The position numbers were made by a program, and so were the translations under genes. Below the pieces are notes generated by a model that was given only the letters and a program-made list of their open reading frames with translations, was not told the origin of the DNA and searched no databases. Below, in pieces: positions 7,092 through 12,708 of a DNA stretch of 12,708 nt. This DNA is from Euperipatoides rowelli. Lineage: Eukaryota > Onychophora > Udeonychophora > Euonychophora > Peripatopsidae. The DNA is taken from the NCBI GenBank assembly GCA_003024985.2, contig PXIH01S0003814.1; one strand, written 5' to 3'. How positions within the stretch are numbered: the first letter of the stretch is position 1; every line of letters begins with the position of its first letter.

Positions 7092-9496
7092 TCTGATTTT
7101 CAAATTTGTGCCACTTTGCCCAATATACAATTTATTGCAACTAGGGCTCTAACAACCCACCAAATACACTATTCCTTGAATTTCCCTATAATTTTATTTA
7201 AAGCTTTAAAAGAATTAAATGGCTACCCACAGTAAAATTTAATCCCTGTAGAAATTTCCAATTTTCATTTGTTCTAAAATTATTNAAATTTGAATTAGCT
7301 AATTTACATATTCTACTGTCTTCTAAATTTGTGGTGATGTAATTTATTTTATTCAAAAGACTATTGCTTTTAATATCCTTACTCAATTGAGCTGACATAT
7401 GAGAGCCCTCTATATTTAATTTTTGGAAACATTTAGTATTTTTACAATAAAAATTTGTAATATTTTGCTGATTAACTATAGATATAACATTTTCAATGCA
7501 TCCAAGACTATAATTATTTCTATTAAATATATATTTAATATCTAATTCATCCTTAAGACTAGATTAAGTAGATGAATATTTGTAGGCCCTAACAATTTAT
7601 TGTTTGATGACATTAAATTTATTATTTTCTTTGTAGGAAGAGTGCTTATTAATTCTCAAATTAGTATAGACTCTTTACGAAAAACCTGGAAATTAAATCC
7701 ACTGTCATATCTTACAATTTTTAAATCCAGATTATTTAAAATACAATTTTGTTCTTTTTCCAATGTAAATTCCAAAGAAGTGGACAGTTTGTTAAAAGTT
7801 TCAACAATCAAGTCAACCTTAAGCTTATTTTTAGTGACAACCAACAAATCATCAGCATATTTCACCAGTAGAATGATTTCAAGTTCACTAATTTTTAAAA
7901 TCTTTTTCTCCAGAATCTGAAGTGCTATTTCTGCCATAAGGGGAGACACTGAACTTCCCATTGCTAATCCAAATTCCTGTACAAAAATTTCTCCATTGAA
8001 ATGTACAGGGTTCTCAGAAGTACAAATATTAAGAATGTCATTAAGAAGAGACATAGGGATTTTAATACCTTTATCCCTATCCAATCTGTATCTGGTAAGT
8101 ATATAATTAATAACTTCATCCTTGGGAATATTGCTATAAATATTAGAGATATCCAAACTAAAAATATAATATTCAGAATTTACCTTTAGTCTTTGAAACC
8201 AGTTTTTTACCTCAACATTTTTTACACTACAAGATTTATCAATATACTTCTTAATAAAGTTGTCAGAAACCCACATAGAGAAATAAGCACAATAAGATTT
8301 AGAAGTATTAATAATGGGTCGCAATTTTGGTGGATCCTTGTGAATTTTCATAGTTCCAAATGTACCCGGAGTAAAACAACCAGAAGGTTACAAATATTTA
8401 TATTGATTTTTATTTAAAATTTGCAATCTGTCTAATTGTCTAATGATTTCCTGATTTTTTCTTTCATTTTTAATATTGGCATTAACAAATACTTGTTTAA
8501 AATTGTTATCCAATAATGCTTGTTTTAACAAAATATTATGTTGATCTGCATTCATAACAACAAAAATATGTGATTTATTAGCTTGAACCACAGTTAAATT
8601 TTGATTTTTTAAGAACTTTTTTTGTCAAAAGCAACTGATGATATCTTGTTTAGCCTGAATCTCATTCAACATTTTACTTTGTAAACTCAACAAATCCAAA
8701 TCCTGTTCTTGACTTAGCTTATTATCTCTGAATTGATTCTCAACTGAAATGATTTTATTCAAAGTACATTCGATATCTTTTTTTAGCAACAATATTGCCA
8801 ATATCATGTTTAAGAGAAATAGGAGTAAATTTGGGTCCTTTATTAATAAAATCAATTATTTCATCTGGTATCTGTTTGTCCAATAAATTAACTGAAGTAG
8901 GTTTTAAATCGGCCTTAGACTTATTTATAATCAAATGAAGATTATAATCCTTATGTATTTCATCAATAATGTTCATATCACATGATCTGTCATGCCNAAA
9001 TAAAACATGCTGATTCTTCTGCATTTTGNNTTTTAAAAATTGNTGTTTCTTTTTAATTTTTTTGTAAATCCTAANTTCATTAAAAGATTTAAAACCATTT
9101 ATGTGATAAAAAAATAACAATGACATCTTCAGAAAATCTTGTGAAGCAACTTTTCTTTCAAACACAATCTATTTCTTTCTTTCTTAACTTTATATTTTAA
9201 TTCCATAAATTCCAACTTTTACATTTTTTTTCAAATTTGCGAATTAACTTCAAATATTTACCACCAACATTTTTATTAACTAATTTATATGTAGACATGA
9301 CATAATCGTGAGAATTAGACCATTTCATTTGATATAAGGTGGATTCAGATTTGATAATAGTTTTTAGGGAAGCCTGAATCTCTCTAAAAATAGTAACAAA
9401 AACAGTGCCATAGTTATATTTCATGCTATAAAACGTGTAATAAACAATTTGTCTAGCATATTCAACTTGAGCATTATGTTGATTCAAATGTTTCAT
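7092..9496 (-). pseudogene. Penelope-like polyprotein (N-term, RT, linker, start of GIY-YIG), broken
   Basis: The N-terminal part runs from Met at 9496 to TAA at 9197, with a basic KYLKLIRKFEKK segment. It continues in other frames to IPDEIIDFINKGPKFTP (near 8850), a conserved pre-RT motif of the family. The RT spans about 8600-7660: NKSHIFVVM, PSGCFTPGTFGTMKIHK, LRPIIN, LDISNIYSNIP (catalytic Asp), GLAMGSSVSP, KYADD (Asp pair near 7853-7848) and NLDLKI. This motif set and the GIY-YIG tail (GIVYLVGC, then LYIGQSG) identify a Penelope-like RT rather than a LINE or LTR element. Breaks include frame changes near 9200, 9150, 8790 and 7665, and in-frame stops at 8625, 8388, 7597, 7564 and 7150. 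The catalytic RT residues themselves are intact. Five Ns lie in it. Confidence 0.85.
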
Positions 9497-9540
9497 GATG
9501 ATAATAATAAAAACCAACAAAGAATGGTAGTAAAACACTT

Positions 9541-10122
9541 AAATGAAGAATATTAAAACTTGCTCGTAATCCAAAATATAAAATATCTCTGGAAACAACC
9601 ATCCACATAATTAGAAAATAATCCAAATGTCTAAATCTTCCTGAAGTTAAGAAATATGTAAAATCTTAAAATAAACCAACATCCAACAGTTTCTTCAGAA
9701 TAAAAAGTTTAATACATACTTGAACAATTGAGCGCTTTTGGCTTACTAGTTCGACACCTTAGTCATAATCACTTGAACATAGAGAACTAGATACATAAAA
9801 ATATTTAAGCCTTTTAGATATAAAAAAAACTTCTTCATAAATCAAAAATTAAAATGAAAAAAATGATTATAAATAATGAATGGAAAAACATTTTAAATCA
9901 AAAATAGAAGTGCAGCAGTAAAAAGCATAATAAACAACAACATAAAAATGGCTGTACTTACTTAGCATGAAATTGTCACAATAAAATATTACTGTTAAGA
10001 AAAAGCCTAAGTACAATACACTAATCATCAGTAATTCATGAAAAACTATGCAGAAACACAAAAATTACAAAGGCATATAAAAATGAAAACCAAAAATACT
10101 CAATAATATGAAATATTAATGA
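9541..10122 (-). repeat. Non-coding 3' region / pseudo-LTR of Penelope copy L
   Basis: Between the stop of the upstream GIY-YIG fragment (10123) and the N-terminal ORF lies AT-rich DNA. The part at about 9950-10122 is repeated in inverse orientation in copy R (11951-12108), so it belongs to the element. The more GC-rich segment at 9718-9780 is bracketed by two identical ACTTGAACA 9-mers (9718 and 9771). In Penelope-like elements this region serves as both 3' UTR and leader of the next unit, and may carry a hammerhead ribozyme. I could not find an intact hammerhead core here. The hydrophobic open frame at 9867-10061 is broken in copy R and is probably not coding. Confidence 0.6.
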
Positions 10123-10389
10123 CTATTTCAAATTAAGCAAAATCTTTTTACCTTTATCCAAATTTAATTGGTGGAAATAATACTCAATAGCCAAAGTTTT
10201 GAGTACCAATCTCCTATGCTCATCTTTTTCAATGTAAAGAATTTTAACAAATTGCAAATTGCCACTAAAATTATGTTGTGGACCAAATTTATCTCTATGT
10301 GGAAACAATGGAGATAATTTATTTTTGTTATGTTCAAAATTTCTGATTTTCAAATTTCTGCCACTTTTCCCAATATAAAATTTATTGTA
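10123..10389 (-). pseudogene. C-terminal half of a Penelope GIY-YIG endonuclease domain
   Basis: The minus frame reads NKFYIGKSGRNLKIRNFEH, giving the YIG, the catalytic-type Arg and the EH of the GIY-YIG fold. It continues through HNFSGNLQFVKILYIEKDE and HRRLVLKTLAIEYYFHQL (the metal-binding Glu is likely in LAIEYY) to the stop TAG at 10123-10125. GIY-YIG domains at the C-terminus of Penelope RTs nick target DNA to prime reverse transcription. The GIY half is missing because the element begins here at the junction with copy R. The remaining 89 codons are open with no break, the best preserved GIY-YIG piece in the window. There is no own start codon: it is a 5'-truncated fragment. Confidence 0.8.
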
Positions 10390-12108
10390 AATATTTGTAT
10401 CCTTCTGGTTGGTCTAATCCGGTTGCTTTTGGAACTATGAAAATTCAGAAGGATCCACCAAAAATGCGACCCATTATTAATGCTTCTAAATATTATTGTG
10501 CTAATTTGTCTAAGTGGGTATCTGGCAACTTTATTAAGAAGTATATTGATTAATGTTGTAGTGTAAAAAAAATGCTATTAAAGTAAAAAAAAACAGGTTG
10601 CAAAGACTAAAGATAAATTTTGAATATTATATGTTTAGTTTGGATATCTTTAATATGTATAGCAATATTCCCAAGGATGAAGTTATTAATTAAATACTTA
10701 CCAGATACAGATTGGATAGGGATAAAGGTATTAAAATTATTATGTCTCATCTTAATCACATTCTTAATATTTGTACTTCTGAGATCCCTGGATATAAGAA
10801 TTTGGATTAGCAATGGGAAGTTTAGTGTCTCCCTCTATGGCAGAAATAGCACTTCAGATTCTGGAGAAAAATATTTTAAAAATTAGTGAACTTGAAATCA
10901 TGCTACTGGTGAAATATACTGATGATTTATTGATTGTCACTAAAAATAAGTTTAAGGTTGACTTGATTGTTGAAACTTTCAACAAACTAACTGTCCACTA
11001 CTTTTGAATTTACAGTGGGAAAAGGCCAAAATTGTATTTTAAATTATCTGGATTTAAAAATTCTAAGATTTGACAGTGGATTTAATTTCCAGGTTTTTCG
11101 TAAAGACTCTAATACTAATTTGAGAATTAATAAGCACTCTTCATACAAAGAAAATAATAAATTTAATGTCATCAAACAAGAAATTATTGTTAGGGCCTAC
11201 AAATATTCATCTACTGAATCTAGTCTTAAGGATGAATTAGATAATATTAAATATATATTTAATAGAAATAATTATAGTCTTGGATGCATTGAAAATGTTA
11301 TTTCTATAGTTAATCAGCAAAATATTACAAATTTTTATTGTAAAAATACTGTTTCCAAAAATTAAATATAGAGGGCTCTCATGTTTCAGCTCAATTGAGT
11401 AAGGATATTAAAAGAAATAGTCCTTTGAATAAAATAAATTACATCACCATGAATTTAGAAGACAGAAGAATATGTAAATTAGCTAATTCAAATTTGAATA
11501 ATTTTAGAACAAATGAAAATTGGAAATTTCTACAGGGATTACATTTTAATGTGAGTAAGCCATTTAATTATTTTAAAGCTTTAAATAAAATTAACAAACC
11601 ATCTTTGGATATTTTGGGTATTCAAGGAATAGTGTATTTTCTGGGTTGTTAGAGCCCTGGTTGCAATAAATTTTATATTAAAGTGGCAAAAATTTGAAAA
11701 TCAGAATTTTTGAACATAACAAAAATAAATTATCTCCATTGTTTCAACACAGAGATAAATTTGGTCCACAACATAATTTTGGTGGTAATTTGGGATTTTT
11801 TTAAATTCTTTACATTGAAAAAGATGAGCATAGGAGATTGGTACGGTACTCGAAACTTTGGCTATTGAGTATTATTGCCCCCAATTAAATTTGGACAAAG
11901 GTAAAAAGATTTTTTTTTTATCATTATAGATTTTGCTTAATTTGAAATAGTCATTACATATTATTGAGTATTTTTGGTTTTCATTTTTACTATGCCTTTG
12001 TATTTTTTATTTTTGTTTCTGCATAGTTTTTCATGAATTAATGATGATTAGTGTATTGTACTTAGGCTTCTTCTTAACAGTAATATTTTAATGTAGCAAT
12101 TTCATGCT
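10388..12108 (+). mobile_element. Penelope-like retroelement copy R, 5'- and 3'-truncated
   Basis: This is the same family as copy L in the opposite direction. It starts at the pre-RT TAAATATTTGTATCC block (L equivalent near 8398). It runs through RT, linker, GIY-YIG and the first part of the 3' region, and similarity to L ends at TTTCATGCT near 12108. Around the YxDD motif roughly nine of ten bases match L by eye, with indels. The 5' end meets copy L head to head with about 3 bases of shared sequence (TAA). The 3' end is cut by a non-LTR element fragment. It lacks the N-terminal ORF. Confidence 0.8.
10391..11950 (+). pseudogene. Penelope-like RT, linker and GIY-YIG, broken
   Basis: Motifs in order: YPSGW and FGTMKIQKDPP (10409-10459), MRPIIN, SLDIFNMYSNIP (near 10640), MGSLVSP (10813), VKYTDDLL (near 10910), YLDLKI (near 11050), a linker matching L (11082-11640), GIQGIVYFLGC (to 11649), then TAG and SPGCNKFYI (to 11682), and a degraded GIY-YIG tail to TAG at 11948-11950. 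Breaks include TAA at 10551, a frameshift near 10570, TAA in the IN-ILTRYR motif (near 10690), and a deletion of about 22 bases before the MGS motif. There are also a small insertion near 10990, a 4-base deletion near 11351, and loss of the Gly of YIG (ATTAAA). Relative to L, the YADD box is YTDD. It is not functional. Confidence 0.85.
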
Positions 12109-12708
12109 CTTGCAGATCATAATTGATGTGACTGTTATAATATTATAGATATTGATATTTCAACCAACTTGTTTCATCAGTTTATTTTTGATCTATATAA
12201 CATATGTTTTCCTATTAAATAGAATGTTAATATTAATTCTCATTGCTGGATAGATAAACATTTAATTAAGTTGTTTACTGAAAGAAAAGTTATTTATAAG
12301 GCAAATAATTTTAATATAGATCAATTACATGTCATCAACAATAATATTAAAAAAGAAATCAAATTGGCAAAAAGCAAATACTTGGATGTCATCTTCTGTA
12401 ATAACTTTAACTCTTCTCATCAATTTTATAAATCTCTGAAATCCATTATTGGATTTGATAAATCTAGTAAACAATTCACTCTTCTAGGCCTTAATGAACT
12501 TGAAACTTATAATAATATTGCTGAATTCTTCAAAAGTTTAGCTAATAAAATTCCTGCATTTGATTGTTGTGATCTTGTTGACTATAATACAGCAACCGAA
12601 GTTCCAGAGGTGGATTAATACTTTGTGTATAAACAATTAATATCATTAAATCAAAACAGTGCTTGCTCACCAGACCTAATTCCTGTTTTTGTTTTTAAAG
12701 AATTTGCA
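12109..12708 (+). mobile_element. 5'-truncated non-LTR retrotransposon (LINE) fragment, jockey/CR1-like
   Basis: One frame reads through the endonuclease-RT connector typical of LINEs: NLFHQFIFDLYNICFPIK (12157-12210), then HCWIDKHLIKLFTERK (12244-12291), then QFYKSLKSIIGFDKSSK, then LNELETYNNIAEFFKSLANK. After that comes VYKQLISLNQNSACSPDLIP (12628-12687), the conserved start of the RT (usual form L-KA-GPD-IP). The fragment leaves the window before the catalytic RT motifs. In-frame stops (TAG at 12211-12213, TAA at 12616-12618) show it is dead. It begins where copy R loses similarity to L, so it probably inserted into R, with the 5' truncation usual for LINEs. The clade call rests only on the general look of these motifs. 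Confidence 0.7.

Larger units (their letters stand above)
7091..10389 (-). mobile_element. Penelope-like retroelement copy L, circularly permuted, degenerate
   Basis: Read on the minus strand, the copy starts inside a GIY-YIG domain (10389). It passes through that domain's C-terminal half and a 3' non-coding region, then the N-terminal ORF, reverse transcriptase and linker, and re-enters a second GIY-YIG domain that stops at the same YIG-to-KIR point where the first began. At about 3.3 kb it is close to unit length for the family, and the two ends overlap by roughly 45 bases. Penelope-like elements are known to insert as partial tandems with 'pseudo-LTRs', and this layout is one such permuted unit. 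Several frameshifts and stops show it is dead. It abuts copy R head to head. The far end at 7091 shows no clear target duplication. Confidence 0.8.

Noticed and set aside
7600-7920. 106-codon plus-strand frame over the Penelope RT
   Set aside because: It is antisense to the clear RT frame (KYADD, NLDLKI) and has no domain of its own. Plus frames at 8001-8417 and the minus frame at 10607-10813 are likewise shadows.
10015-10045. CTGATGA on the minus strand near 10024-10030 as a hammerhead ribozyme core
   Set aside because: No GAAA box or pairing stem II follows at the right distance, and copy R has AATGATGA at the matching place.
9867-10061. 64-codon hydrophobic minus frame inside the Penelope 3' region
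   Set aside because: The equivalent region in copy R (to 12108) has stops and indels, and it lies after the GIY-YIG stop codon where the family has non-coding sequence.
7091-12108. Interpretation as a bacterial retron, group II intron or diversity-generating retroelement
   Set aside because: The motifs and C-terminal GIY-YIG match Penelope-like elements, and the surrounding DNA is eukaryotic in character.

Overview
This window looks like AT-rich intergenic or intronic DNA from a eukaryote, most likely an animal. The evidence is the very low GC, long T and A runs, microsatellites, and remains of three eukaryotic transposon classes: GIY-YIG-type Penelope-like retroelements, a hAT-like DNA element and a non-LTR retrotransposon. 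No bacterial-style gene, operon, rRNA, tRNA or CRISPR array is visible. No long open reading frame is intact. Seven ambiguous bases (N) lie at 2832, 7285, 8997, 9029, 9030, 9043 and 9075.

Left part, 1-2340: mostly diverged repeats. There are two short tandem duplications (48 and 23 bp periods), a tandem repeat of about 168-182 bp (548-935), and a family of degenerate units sharing a GCATTATGGGTAA core. That family is split by a 720-bp hAT-like non-autonomous element at 1346-2065, with 9-bp terminal inverted repeats and a near-perfect 8-bp target-site duplication. Middle part, 2340-6990: a 63-bp tandem duplication, a possible 3'-terminal exon of a host gene (3198-3257) behind a good splice acceptor, about 1.5 kb of AT-rich DNA with nothing assignable, an inverted repeat carrying a CTCF-like core, a foldback array of about 75-78 bp units (6105-6640) and a locally GC-rich block of short palindromes (6835-6978).

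Right part, 7091-12708: two decayed Penelope-like element copies lie head to head. Copy L (minus, 10389 to 7091) runs from mid-GIY-YIG through the 3' region, the N-terminal ORF, the reverse transcriptase and the linker, and back into GIY-YIG at the same point. It is therefore a unit-length, circularly permuted element. Copy R (plus, 10388 to about 12108) starts at the reverse transcriptase and runs through the linker, GIY-YIG and part of the 3' region. It is then interrupted by a 5'-truncated non-LTR retrotransposon fragment that runs off the window. Both Penelope copies have frameshifts and stops, so neither is autonomous. L and R form a very large inverted repeat, and a transcript through both could fold into long double-stranded RNA.

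No previously undescribed gene system can be demonstrated from the sequence alone. The most unusual items are the permuted L copy, the L/R head-to-head junction, and an in-frame TAG at the same GIY-YIG position in both copies.
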